A stretch of DNA of 64,000 bases, from NCBI GenBank assembly GCA_945910005.1, contig OX246743.1:3112122-3176121 (forward strand). The letters run 5' to 3'. The position numbers and the translations under genes are program-made. Below, in pieces: positions 1-10,278 of the stretch; the stretch's first letter is position 1; every line of letters begins with the position of its first letter. The notes beneath the pieces were generated by a model that was not told the origin of the DNA, did not search any database, and saw nothing but the letters and a program-made list of their open reading frames with translations. This stretch comes from Isoperla grammatica (lineage: Eukaryota > Arthropoda > Insecta > Plecoptera > Perlodidae).

Positions 1-261
1 CCTCACATCATTATCTACTGCCACTTTCATTCACGCCTTCAACGACAATAAACACTTTCGTGGCGTTCTTTCACACGTTCTCCGCTTACTAAAGTGCACA
101 AGTCTCATTAGTCACGCCCGCTATATTAAGACTTTCCAGGTGCCCAACATAGAAGCGTAAATTATCCCTAATGCACAAGTTTCAGTTACATGGAACTAGA
201 GAAGTATACAATTAAGTTGGTACTATTGGATAAGCATGAGACTAGTTCCGTAGGGGCAACT

Positions 262-727
262 TTAAAGGCCCATCCACATTGAAATTAGCAGTAACAGTAA
301 CAGTAAAGTTAAGGTTTCAGACACTCCCATTGGGCCATTGGCTAATGAGAACCCAAGGTCATTGCTTACTGCGGCAGTAGCAGTAACACAGAAGTTTGCA
401 AACGCCATACTTAGCGCCGTACCGAAACTCTGCAGTAAGAATGAACCATGATCAGCGATGTGTATTCAAAATCACGTGATGCAATGGATATTTTGATATT
501 CACTTATATGTAATGTATTGTATGTATGTAAGTAATTTTGTAACAATACTGAATGTAAAAATAAATGAATACATTTATAAATAAGGTTAGGTTCTTGATT
601 TACGCAGACAAACTCTGATAGGCGGACGTAGGAAATTAAGTTGTAATGTGGGCGGCCATCGAAAATGTTACGGTACGGTGTTAAGTTACGCTACTGTTAA
701 TTTTCAATGTGGATGACTGAGCCTTAA
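262..727. mobile_element. Non-autonomous TIR DNA element, TTAA-flanked
   Basis: The left end (GGCCCATCCACATTGAAA at 267) is matched by the reverse complement of the right end (about 690-723), where the shared core is TCCACATTGAAA followed by a TTARCAGTARC-like stretch. TTAA lies just outside both ends (262-265 and 724-727), so a TTAA target duplication is possible. No coding capacity is seen inside. The right terminal repeat carries a small indel relative to the left. The superfamily cannot be assigned from the ends alone. Confidence 0.6.
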
Positions 728-2706
728 CATGCAGCTGTTATCACACAACGCGGGCTACATTATTGCAATGAATGAACGAGAGAACGTTGTAATATCTGTC
801 GTAAGTATTCTAGAAGTGTTTGTCGAGTTGCTCGCCCGGTGTGAACCTTAGACGCACTGAGAGCGGATGCATAGATTCACGCTCTAGCTACTCGACTCGA
901 CTCTCGGACGCTTCACAGAAGAGCTTTCACGTTTCTCGATAATATCGACTTCTCGCACAAAAGTGTTCATTTTTCTTTGTTATCTTCACAGTTGAACTGA
1001 AAAGTCTGGCCGTGATAATGACAACGCTACAGGCGACAGCGGGGTACTAAACGGGAGAGAAAACAGAGCAGAACTTATTGCAGTTGTATTCTATTGTGCT
1101 GTGAGAAATGTATGTGTTCTATTCAATATTCTTATTCTTATTATGTGATGTGATATCTAGATGGAATATATACACAACAAGCATTTAATAAGTAGTTTCA
1201 TTGAAGAAATGCTCAAAATCAATCATGACATAGGTTGGCTATTCACATATTTACAATTTGCATGCAAATGGTGTTTGTGTAAAAGTGATACTGATAAGGT
1301 ACACGCGTTAAGCAATGCATGCAGGTACTAACTTGCAAAGTGGGTAGAAGAAGGAAGTGTTCTACAGTAAATACTTGACGGACACGTTTGAGCTTATGTA
1401 TTTTTCAATTTCTTTGTGAATTTCTTGTTCGTATATCCAACTGCTTATATTACTTTTCCCATTGTTTCACACTTTTCATCTTGCATCATACTCCATCCAC
1501 AGTTGAGCGTTTATCTACAAAATATTTACTTCTGTTGAGGTATTCGTAATCGTATGTGAGTTAGAATGTGTGATACTGATAGTATAGTGTCGTGGCCATT
1601 GGACATTTCCATTAAACAAATGGTAAAAAGTGATGAGTAATCAACCACCCAGTATACACATGTTCAGAGAGAAAGCTGCAACCCCCCACTATGGGGGGGG
1701 GGGAGTCTTCCAACCAGTACGCCCACTACACCCACACCCGCCTGATACACAATATCCGCATGGAACCTTTTAGCACAGACTCACCGCAGCAAAAACTACT
1801 TTGCAATATGACAAATTAAATTCCCCCAGCCCAAATAGTGTCCATAAGCGCACCGCGTATTAACGTGAAAGCCTGAAAGCTCTCCACTCTCTCTGATTCC
1901 CCCATTCGAGCGTATTAGTCCATACCTATGCTCTAATGAGACTAACGGTGCCCCGTGTTAACATGTCTGTGCTGACGTCACGATAGCCTGACAGATGTTG
2001 TGTAGCGTAGATAATACCACGCTGAGAGAGCCAGCGGTACTGGCGCAGATCCAACCATTTAGAGATGCAATGAGACACATGTTGGGCCCTGAAATACATC
2101 CGCATTGTGTCTATCTCTCTGTCCACACGGTCTTAAAGCTTTGCTGGTGCGATTCTTCGCAGTAGCTGCATAAGGTATCGTATCATATCATATAGACGCG
2201 TGCTGAATTTAACCTCTTGGAAACAGCGTATAGGCTAGCTGAACCGTAAGCTGAGATTTTAAAGATTGTGGCTAAAATCCTCACCAGGGAAGGGGCTTAT
2301 ATCAATCTTTGTCCCATGGGAAGATGTTATTCAAATTTAGAAGAGGGGAAGAGAAAATTGACCTCAATTTCGTTCAATGCGTTCACAATTCAGCTTTAGT
2401 TAAAATAACATTGTCTGAATTTTAATGCTTAATGTGTTGTAAAACATATTACACATTTATATTGTGTGTATAGATATGGCGCATTTGTGTTGCAACAAAA
2501 CCGCACCAAAAACATTTGAATTAAGGCAATATCTATTGAAGCAAAGAAACATTAATAAGAAATACCACTACATTCCCCAGCGAACTACGTATACTGGTTT
2601 GCTTTCTGACAATTTTCAAACTATTTTTACCTACAGAAATGGAGGGTTCGGCAAGCGTGGTGTACATGTACAGTTTTAACTACCTTGGGCTATGATGAAG
2701 CGAAGT
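728..2706. other. Non-coding stretch without recognised features
   Basis: No gene, RNA or TIR element is recognised. It contains a G homopolymer near 1694-1703 and one perfect CRE palindrome (TGACGTCA) at 1973-1980. Open frames at 1926-2126 (minus) and 2464-2679 (plus) are short and resemble nothing I know. Confidence 0.5.
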
Positions 2707-3351
2707 ATAGGGTAGTCGGGGACAGAAGCAAGGTGTTGTCGTCACGGATTATGTAATAAACGATGCCAGGTATGAGGCCATTTCCCCTCTACCTTACCAC
2801 CTCCACTCGGTACCAGCTGAGCGCTCGCGAGAAAGGTATGCGGGGAGGGTTGCGGTAGACCGCAGACCTATCAAGCCAGGTCATTGTTAAAAATAGCAAT
2901 CTTTTGATGTAGTTAAATGTTACAATTTCTCAATTACTTTTCAAATATATGGAATAATCACGAAAAATTGATTTAAAATTAACTTTGACTTTTAAAAATA
3001 GCTTGAAAAACGTCAATTTTATAGCAGTGCTCTGGTCATTATTATAATTTTCAGACTAGGCCTATTCAAGCAATTTTTAAAATTAACAGTCAATTTTATA
3101 AAAATGTTCGTGATTATTCCATACATTTGAAAAGTAATTGAGAAATTGTAGCAAGATTGCTATTTTTAGCAATGACACCTTGCGTGATGGGTCTGCGGTC
3201 TACAGCAATCCTCCCCGCATTCCTTTCTCGCGAGCACTCAGCTGGTACCGAGTGGAGGTGGTAAGGTGGAGGGGAAATGGCTTGATACCTGGCATCGGTT
3301 ATTACATAATCCGTGACGACAACGCCTCGCTTCTTTCCCCAACTACCCTAT
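2707..3351. mobile_element. Long foldback (inverted-repeat) element, about 645 bp
   Basis: The first roughly 310 bases (ATAGGGTAGT at 2707) recur as the reverse complement up to 3351 (ACTACCCTAT). The match runs through almost the whole element, with an unpaired centre of some tens of bases near 3030-3070 and scattered mismatches. The arms include the pair GGTACCAGCTGAGCG and CACTCAGCTGGTACC. No target duplication is obvious. The 106-codon open frame at 3138-3458 lies largely in the right arm and is not a gene. Such structures are typical of foldback or large MITE-like DNA elements. Confidence 0.75.
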
Positions 3352-3625
3352 GGATACAAAAGGTTCTTGTGCATAGAGGGGACCATCTGCTTCGTGCATC
3401 AAATGTCAGTCAGCGACTTCGAGGCAACCTTGGCGGATGTTTTGTTGCCCTAGTGTGAAGCATCAACGTTTGCAGTTTAGTGTCTCACAAGAGCAGAAGT
3501 TGATTACGAACCTGTTGCTTGGGTCGAGTGTCAACGAGGCTGTGACACTCATGGAACTCCAGGCTACTTAGCGTACACCAAATACATGATACATAAGTAT
3601 CCTTTCAATAGCAAATACATTTTAA

Positions 3626-4024
3626 GAGCGTTCGGCAGTAGGAGTTTTACAGATATATTGGCCGTAAACTAATTACTCTTAAAATAATGGCAGGATTATT
3701 ATAAATATCAACCCACTTGTAGAGGGATGTTATATCTATGCATGGTGTTAAGTACATTTGTCACCAACCTATTCAAAAACAATGTACTCATTTTTAAACA
3801 GATTCTCCGTATTATTTCGGGGAACATTTTCGATGAAAGTAATTTATTTGCACTATTCAAACATGAGTATATATTATTTTTGAGCATGCTTGTCACAAAT
3901 GTACTTAATATCATGCGTTAGATATGACATCCCTCTGCAAGTAGGTATATTTTCATAATAATCCTATTATTTGTTAAAGAGAAATTAGTTGACTAAAAAC
4001 GTCAAAACTACTTCCGAACGCTTC
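3626..4024. mobile_element. Palindromic MITE-like element, about 400 bp
   Basis: The ends AGCGTTCGG (left, about 3628) and CCGAACGCT (right, about 4014-4022) are inverted repeats, and the homology continues inward through most of both arms (for example TTGTAGAGGGATGT against ACATCCCTCTGCAA). Two short frames on opposite strands (3727-3921 plus and 3708-3914 minus) encode similar peptides only because the DNA is palindromic. No target duplication was identified. Confidence 0.7.
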
Positions 4025-5252
4025 AAGCTTCGAGCACATATAATGTGTTCTAAAATGTTGCTAGGCATATTCAAGAATATGCTGTCTGTGCTTTCAGCAT
4101 ACACTTCGATGTCTCAAGCACCAAAGTTCTGCCACATATCGTTAGAAACAAAGCACTAAGAATGTACATTATTTTACTTCCACGCAGAAATGACAACCAA
4201 GATTCTCCTTCTATGCGCGATGTTGCTGAATCTCTCTATGAGCATCGCCAAATAGCAAATAAATGTCCAACACAAAATATAATTCCAGCTCAATTGGCTC
4301 CGGCTAATAATAGTAACTGGTTGACAAGTATGTCCCATTGTTTGCACCGTCAGCTATTGTTTGGCAAGCATAGCACGTGCTGGTGGCGCAGCACAGCGGC
4401 CGTTCGCGTGACTGCACTCAACAGGCAGACCTGTGTTTGGCTGCCGAGGAGACAATGGCTGCGGACAAGTCTTTTCAAACTAATCTGGCCGTTATTGACT
4501 TGGACGCCTACCTACTACCTACTACACTTCTCAATAATTCAATGCTGGTGAAATGTATTGCAAACTATGGAAGGAGATTCTAGCTTCGTGGTTGACCCAT
4601 TTCATAGGGTGGGGATGAGAATAGCGATAAACATATTTGGTGACAAGAACAAAGTTAGAGAAGTTTCGAAAGCATACTGAATTGAAGATCCAGGTTTCTC
4701 TCCTACTCTTACTCTATTTTCTATATGTATCTGTAAATTGTACATGATTCAACGTAAACTGTACCTTGTGAACATGTTGGAAGTAAGACATGATATAACT
4801 TATTGTTTAAATCTTAATTTAAATTTTGAGATATTTAGATTTAATTATATCGAATATTCAAAGTACCGGTATTCGTTGAGATGTTTATAACAAAGATAAC
4901 TGCAAAAAAAATCCAGTTTGATGCGAGTTGGTATTCCTGATTTAAAAATCAAGCAAAAATTACAGTTTGCCGTCTCATCTAAAGAACCCTATACAACATT
5001 TTAAAACTAAAGTGAATAAAGTACACTATAATTAATCTCATTTTTAATTTAATGGTGCGAAAAACACTTCAAATAACAAGGCCAGTAGGTCTTTTCTTTT
5101 TTATATTATTTTTTCTCCATAACGATTTTTTTTTTAAATCACACTACTGCTTCCAATATCATAATTGTTTTGCACTCAGTCTGTAACGCCTACGAAAGTA
5201 AAGTAGACCCCAAAACCGTTGGAGGTGCGTAGCAACTGAACAAGGATCGTTT
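4025..5252. other. Non-coding stretch; one unrecognised open frame
   Basis: A plus-strand frame of 129 codons at 4162-4551 and an overlapping 68-codon frame at 4377-4583 show no recognisable domain, signal or splice context, so I do not call them genes. The rest is AT-rich with nothing recognisable. Confidence 0.5.
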
Positions 5253-5518
5253 CCAACTGAGCTACTATTCCGAATCATCCATGGGGCAACTTGACTACGA
5301 TTATACAGTAGCCCACCTCATTTGGCAACGGTTTTCCCAACTGAGCTAAGAATCAATCTACAACAGTTGTAGATTGCACCTACCTGGGCCATTGTTACAT
5401 CTGAATTAGACTTCTCAACTGAGTTGCAGTAATGCATTCGAACCTGTGTGCTGATATGATCGACGGCATGTTGATCATAATGTCTGAGTTTCACGTCCAT
5501 ATTTTTGCAACTCGGCTA
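5253..5518 (-). other. Cluster of tRNA A-box-like promoter motifs
   Basis: Read on the minus strand, near-perfect pol III A-box motifs occur three times: TAGCCGAGTTGC (5507-5518), TAGCTCAGTTGG (5337-5348) and TAGCTCAGTTGG (5253-5264). A B-box-like GGTTCGAATGC lies at 5434-5444, about 60 bases downstream of the first A box. No segment folds convincingly into a tRNA. Decayed tRNA-derived SINE heads are the likeliest reading, but chance similarity cannot be excluded. Confidence 0.35.
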
Positions 5519-5520
5519 AT

Positions 5521-5766
5521 CGAGACGATGAGTGGGTGAAATATGAAGATTAAGATGAAAAAAGCCACATGTCCGAATCAGGTCCATTATACATCGCGGG
5601 GGTCGTCATAAAAGAGTCCAGCAAGGGACGGCAGGGAAAAGTGGGAGGAAAAATCTTCTGTGGGACAGTGGAAAAAGGGGCAGGATCTCCTTTCGTCGTC
5701 TCTTACGACTGGCAGAGTCACCCTAGGTCTATTATTTGCCGAGCCCAGACGGGTGGAGCAATGTAT
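5521..5766 (-). mobile_element. Partial copy of a SINE-like family (same as 50354-50673)
   Basis: This is clearly homologous to the better-preserved copy at 50354-50673. Shared blocks include ATCGAGACGATGAG, GAGTCCAGCAAGGGA, CTCCTTTCGTCG and TCTTACGACT, in the same order. The copy lacks the AATC-type tail of its sibling, so it is truncated at what would be its 3' end, and it carries many substitutions. The open frame at 5569-5781 is incidental. Confidence 0.7.
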
Positions 5767-6161
5767 TTAAGTATATTGTGAAGGAAATGTTCATTTCTCG
5801 CACGAAGTATTGTTCAATTAAGTCTCACTAATGAATACTAATGAATAGCAAACTCATAATTTTTTAAGCAGAGTTCCAAACCTCGCCGTAAATTTATCAC
5901 CTTAACGATTTGCTAATTGAATCAAGCAACCTGCCACGTCACAGCGAATGTTTATCAACTCCTTGACAGGTAATTGGATCAAAGGGTTATTGTATCGCAT
6001 CTACAGGTGGTTCAACGGTTCCTTTATGAAGCTCAGCTCAGTTCAGTAGTTGGGATGTCTTGTTTGTAACCGCATCGATTAGTATTGTCGGGCACAGAAC
6101 ACGGTTTAGCATTGCAGCTCTTTGACCATCGTGTTTGCTGCAAGTTGGCCCAACGTAAGTA
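5767..6161. other. No recognised feature
   Basis: AT-rich unique-looking sequence; no gene or repeat recognised. Confidence 0.5.
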
Positions 6162-6240
6162 TTCTCATGCTGACGGAATAGCCGAGACCAAGAGTACCAA
6201 CTTTATCTTCTTATTCTCTACTTTCTACCCTTTTCCTGGA
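6162..6240 (+). repeat. Degenerate copy of dispersed family D
   Basis: The segment around ATAGCCGAGACCA, followed by a GTACCAACTT-like block and a TCTACTTTCTACC-like block, matches copies at 27707-27770, 55629-55705 and 56015-56095. All four copies are in the same orientation. The family boundaries are not defined by this window. Confidence 0.5.
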
Positions 6241-6285
6241 AACAGATCCATTACGCCTAAGTACATATTCATAATAATAAAAGTA

Positions 6286-6376
6286 TATTGGTGGCAAACC
6301 ATTCCCTGACACGATTTATTTTGGCTAACACTTCACATTCCAAAATAAATCTGGTTGGGGGATGGTTAGCCACCAT
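6286..6376. repeat. Short hairpin (MITE-like), about 90 bp
   Basis: The left arm (ATTGGTGGCAAACCATTCCC ... TTTATTTTGG) pairs with the right arm (CCAAAATAAA ... GGATGGTTAGCCACCA) with a few mismatches. The loop is about 14 bases. It could be a minimal palindromic transposon relic. Confidence 0.55.
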
Positions 6377-6603
6377 TTAATTATTCTTTTCACTTCTTTT
6401 TTCGTCTTTCCTGCTTCTTTGCCCAAGTTCATTATTACAATTACTATAACTATTTTACGGGTTTTAAAGCTTTTATTATTCAGCGCAGTTTGTTTCAATT
6501 TTCGTTTTTTAGGCCTGTGTACTTTGCGTGTAGATTGGCAAAAGCTTTGGCTGCAGAGACCGATATACTACTGCATAACAATTGTAATATAAGTTTTCAA
6601 CGA

Positions 6604-6800
6604 GTGGGGGTCGAGTGGCAAGAACACCAGTACGTACAACAGTAGGATCTGTGTTTGATCCCCAGTTGGGACATATTTTCATTACAATTGCTACATCTCC
6701 ATACATCCAATTCTGTGACTTCCAGCGGACCTGGGGTTCACTCCGAGTGTGATGAAATTCTCCTACTTTTCTCTTGAAACAGAAACAGATGCAGACTTGC
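6604..6800 (+). mobile_element. tRNA-derived SINE-like element (degenerate)
   Basis: The head has an A-box-like TCGAGTGGCAAGAAC at 6611 and a B-box-like GTTTGATCCC at 6653-6662, with spacing as in a tRNA. A body follows with a CTGGGGTTCACTCCGAGTGT block and a GATGAAATTCTCC block of the type found downstream of tRNA-like heads in many invertebrate SINEs. No poly-A tail or target duplication is visible. The 153-codon minus-strand frame at 6509-6970 simply reads across this element. Confidence 0.45.
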
Positions 6801-7175
6801 CCTCTATCCCTCTGTAATATTGATTCACGGCTGCTGCATATAGAGGTTACCATACTTCCCATGCCCGGGGGGTTTCTCTGCTGATACAGCTTTTCATACA
6901 GAACACTGTGTGAGCGAGTTGGCTTCAACTTTCTGGCCGTTTTGTTGTGTTTTGTGATGATGGGGTTCATCTCGCCCCAACCAACCCAAGGCCATCGGCT
7001 TTGTGAGGGATTGTATGATGTAGCTTCGCCTCGAACATCTGAGACAACACGTGATTATTGTGTACATATTGTATCAGACACAACGCAGCAGAACATCCGG
7101 TTACAAATGCAATTACCCTGCAGCTATCGAGTCGGTATGTATGAGGTATAGTTAAATACACATCGAGTTAACTAT
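6801..7175. other. No recognised feature
   Basis: Short frames on both strands (6942-7151 plus, 6967-7161 minus) have no recognisable features. Confidence 0.5.
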
Positions 7176-8371
7176 CACTACGTTTATCAAGCGGACTGGG
7201 TGCGGACTGAGCGGTGGGAGCTGAGTTCAGTGCGCACCGAGTTCGACTGATAAACACCTCAGCTCGAGCTTATTTCAGTTCTGTAAAGATGCCGATCTAG
7301 CCCGGTTTAATAGAACTGAGTCCCTGTTGGTAAACGGTTCCGGACTGAAAGTGACATTTTAAATCAACAACAACAGCAACTGCATCCCGATTCACGCCAA
7401 TCTTGCTACACGGAACAACTTCAAGAACTCGAGTCTTTGAGTCTTACAATTTCTCTAGTTATCAAAACTAGTATTACCCAGACGTCAACTACGCCTGCCA
7501 CGGTGCTTTCCGAAGCGTTTGTTGCACACGATCAACCACTGGATCCAAGCGAAACGAGAAACCGAAGAACAAAATAAGGACATTTTTGGAAATTCTACAA
7601 TGGACGCCTGCTTGAGAAACCAAGGTTAGAAGAAGAAATACACCTATAACTGGAGCTGGTACTGTCTGTAGACCTATTTGTGACAAGTTATTATGTGAGC
7701 ATTCGTTGTCTGTGTGATACAATATAAATTAATAATACAACTCAAGTTTTCAAGTGTTGGTTTATTCCCGGCTGAGCTAGGCTGACAGTGTAGAGGGCGA
7801 GGGTACCGTATTTTCCTTGCGAGGCCTTCTGCAGTACGGTAAATATGTGACAGGGATTTGTATGGCATCAGCAAGCGCTTGATAATACCCCAAGAATGTA
7901 TTTTCTTCTTCAAACTGTTGCATGGTAAGCATATTGAAGGCCATTTGACGTCGCCGTCTAATGATTTTTCTCTGGAAGTTTTGATTCATTTGAAGGAACT
8001 GAGCAAGTAAATTAAAAAGAAATAAATTGCATATAGGTAACACACTGGAGGGATACGTCGTTAAAAATGGTGCCCGGAAACGTTTATTATTTTTACAAAC
8101 GTACTGACAAAAAACATTAAAAGATTCCGCAGAGCAGCTGTCACAACACCATCTTCCAAACTAGACAGATGATGGTTGGCGCCCACCGCCCACTACCACT
8201 GCAAAGCGCACTGCCTGCTAGTGGGCCTTGTTGTAATAAACAAGGCCGTGCCTCGGTACCGAACTCGGTCCGTGATGGCTAGCCCGGGTTGAAGTATGCT
8301 TGCTAAACGGGTTCCGAACTCGGTTCGTACTGAAGTCAGTCCGAACCCAGTCCGCTTGATAAACGTAGTGA
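7176..8371 (-). mobile_element. DNA transposon relic, 1.2 kb, 35-bp TIRs
   Basis: Terminal inverted repeats of about 35 bp begin CACTACGTTTATCAAGCG at 7176 and end at 8370, differing at about one position. Subterminal copies of TTCCGAACTCGG- and GGTTCCGGACTGA-like motifs lie inside both ends, as expected for transposase-binding regions. An imperfect 8-bp direct repeat, TTA(A/G)CTAT, flanks it (7168-7175 and 8372-8379). A decayed frame on the minus strand may be the remains of a transposase (see 7777-8021). The frame resembles PIF/Harbinger transposases weakly, but an 8-bp duplication would not fit that superfamily, so assignment is open. Confidence 0.7.
7777..8021 (-). pseudogene. Possible transposase N-terminal fragment
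   Basis: The minus strand shows an acceptor-like TTTACTTGCTCAG at about 8009-8021, then an open stretch starting at the methionine of MNQNFQRKIIRRRRQMAF and continuing through a Q-F-E-E-E-N segment. A basic RRRR run followed by a short acidic EEE helix is reminiscent of the N-terminus of PIF/Harbinger-type transposases; this is a resemblance, not an identified domain. No DDE catalytic region is visible downstream, and the frame ends by 7777. Overlapping frames at 7674-7913 and 7489-7722 suggest frameshifts. It sits wholly inside the TIR element at 7176-8371, which supports a transposon origin and a dead copy. It could also be a chance frame. Confidence 0.3.
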
Positions 8372-8758
8372 TTAGCTATTCATATGTATATAACTTTTCA
8401 TTAGAACGGTTTTGAAGAAGACCTTCTCATCTCTCTTACTTTTATTTGTGAGAGATTAGTATGTCAACGAATTGTTTGACAGAATCGGTATTGTAAACAC
8501 CACAACCCGCACAAAGAACACATTTGTATAATACGCAATACATGGCAATAATTAATAGATTGCATTTTCATGAACACGCGTAGATAGGCCTACAGTTTTA
8601 CAGCGGTCGAGGTTACAAAATAAAAATATATCTATTCATTCACAAAAGGACATAATTTCTCAACACTTTTTTCCGTGTCTAACCTGAGAAAACTTGACGT
8701 ATAAAAATAAACCGCAATATAACAGTAAAGAAAATATAAAACCACTGATAAAAAATAC

Positions 8759-8938
8759 TAATGCCGACATTACACGACTCAATACTTTCGTCAAACCTAT
8801 TGAATTCAAGAACAAAAGCGAATCAAAAACAGGTTGTTAAAAAACTGCAATAATGTAGCTTCTATTTATTGATGCTTTTTTGTCCATGAATTGAATAAGT
8901 TAGACGAAAGTATTGAACCGTGTAATGTGGGTATTAGA
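8759..8938. mobile_element. Palindromic MITE, about 178 bp
   Basis: The left arm (ACATTACACGACTCAATACT, then TTTCGTCAAACCTATTGAATTC) pairs with the right arm (GAATTGAATAAGTTAGACGA, then AAGTATTGAACCGTGTAATGTG). TA lies at both outer ends (TAATGCC / GGGTATTA), so a TA target, as in Tc1/mariner-type MITEs, is possible. No coding capacity. Confidence 0.7.
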
Positions 8939-9076
8939 CAATATTATTTACAACCAATTACAATAATAAAAAATATATATATCAACGTACTTAAATAAGT
9001 TTTATAAAAATCACTTTCGCTGTTAAAGAGTTCAAGTAATATAACCTGTACGCTTGTCTACTCATAACGGCCCCCG
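8939..9076. other. AT-rich spacer
   Basis: Nothing recognised; the following segment is low-complexity. Confidence 0.4.
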
Positions 9077-9505
9077 AACCCCCCCCCCCCCCCCCCCAGC
9101 GAGTGTTGGGCCCCCACTATCACACACAGAAGCTGTTAAGATATAATTAAACCTTGACAGTTTGTTGACAGCGACTTTGACGGCGTCTCGGATATTATTT
9201 CACGGGCGGCGTCGACGTCGGCCTGTCTTGTACCGGGAGGGGGGGGGGGGGGCGTCGAACCTGGCATCAGATGCACGCGGCGGCGGTGAGGGCTCAGGAC
9301 GCGCTGCTACTGAGATCACATCACAGACACCCGGCCCGACACAGGAAGGCTTCTCCTCTCCTCCTCTCCTCCTCTCCTCCTCTCCTCGCACCACAAGGCG
9401 GATGCGTGCGTGCGTGGGTGGAACATAAATAATACAGCGCAGACAACAAGAGATATTACCATCGTTAAAACCGGCCTTCTCTTTTTTTTTTTTTTTTTTT
9501 TTTTA
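9077..9505. repeat. GC-rich, low-complexity segment with homopolymers
   Basis: It contains a C homopolymer (about 9078-9098), a G run (about 9238-9252), a CTCCT-type pyrimidine repeat (about 9350-9387) and a T homopolymer (about 9483-9504). The intervening 9180-9330 is CpG-rich and might be a CpG-rich promoter or exon of an unseen gene. The open frames on both strands here owe their length to the base composition. Confidence 0.6.
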
Positions 9506-10087
9506 AGAAAATTGCTTCTTAAAAAACGTACACATTAAAATGTCAACTGTCTGTTGTTAAATTGTTTTGTGATGAACGATATAAACAAACAATTAAATTG
9601 AATATGCGTTTTATCATACAAACTTATTTTTTATTTACTAGCAATTCAACCTTGATAAGATATTCAATTACTATTTGAACAATCAAAATAATAATTTGCT
9701 CGAAATAAACATTCCACCAAAAAGTACAAAAAAGATTTTGGTTCAAACAAGCAGTTCGCATTCCTTACCCCAGTGCCCACAAGGCTCCCCCCCCCCCCTC
9801 ACACCCCGTGCGTGCTGGGGGTTATTTATGTCCAGGGGAAGTGGGAAACTGTTCGACTGATGCATTGTAACCGAGATACTGCTAACGTTGTGGACCGCAT
9901 CCTCGCAACCGCAGCCTCCATTTTGTAATACTATTTCACGTGGAGCTGTATTGATTGCAGCGTTCACTTAAGCCATGAAGCGTTATATATTTTGAATTAA
10001 GTTTCAATTTTACCGTCGTTTTTTTATAATTATTACTGTATTATGTGTTATAAAAACACTTTCGTTAACTGGAAAATATGTAATAAC
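9506..10087. other. No recognised feature
   Basis: AT-rich apart from a C run at about 9787-9799. No gene or element recognised. Confidence 0.5.
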
Positions 10088-10278
10088 AACACTGTAGGAC
10101 TTACACAGTTAAAATTTTCTCGGTGTTGTTCAACATCACGTCACGCTATATTTACACAGCTGCTCTGCTGTCATCATCAGGCACGATTCTGCTGACAGCA
10201 GAGCAGCTGTCGAAATATTGTGTGTCGTGATGTTGAACAACATCGAGAAAATTTTAACTGTGTAAGTCCTACAGTGTT
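10088..10278. mobile_element. Near-perfect hairpin MITE, 191 bp
   Basis: Two arms of about 87 bp are almost perfect inverted repeats. The outer end is AACACTGTAGGACTTACACA and the inner part is CAGCTGCTCTGCTGTCA; the loop is about 15 bases. The high arm identity suggests a relatively recent or conversion-maintained element. No open frame and no clear target duplication. Confidence 0.8.

Noticed and set aside
3138..3458. 106-codon plus frame
   Set aside because: It lies largely in the right arm of a foldback element.
4162..4551. 129-codon plus frame
   Set aside because: No recognisable domain, no initiation or splice context, and length is possible by chance in 64 kb.
6509..6970. 153-codon minus frame
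   Set aside because: It reads antisense across a SINE-like element and shows no known domain.
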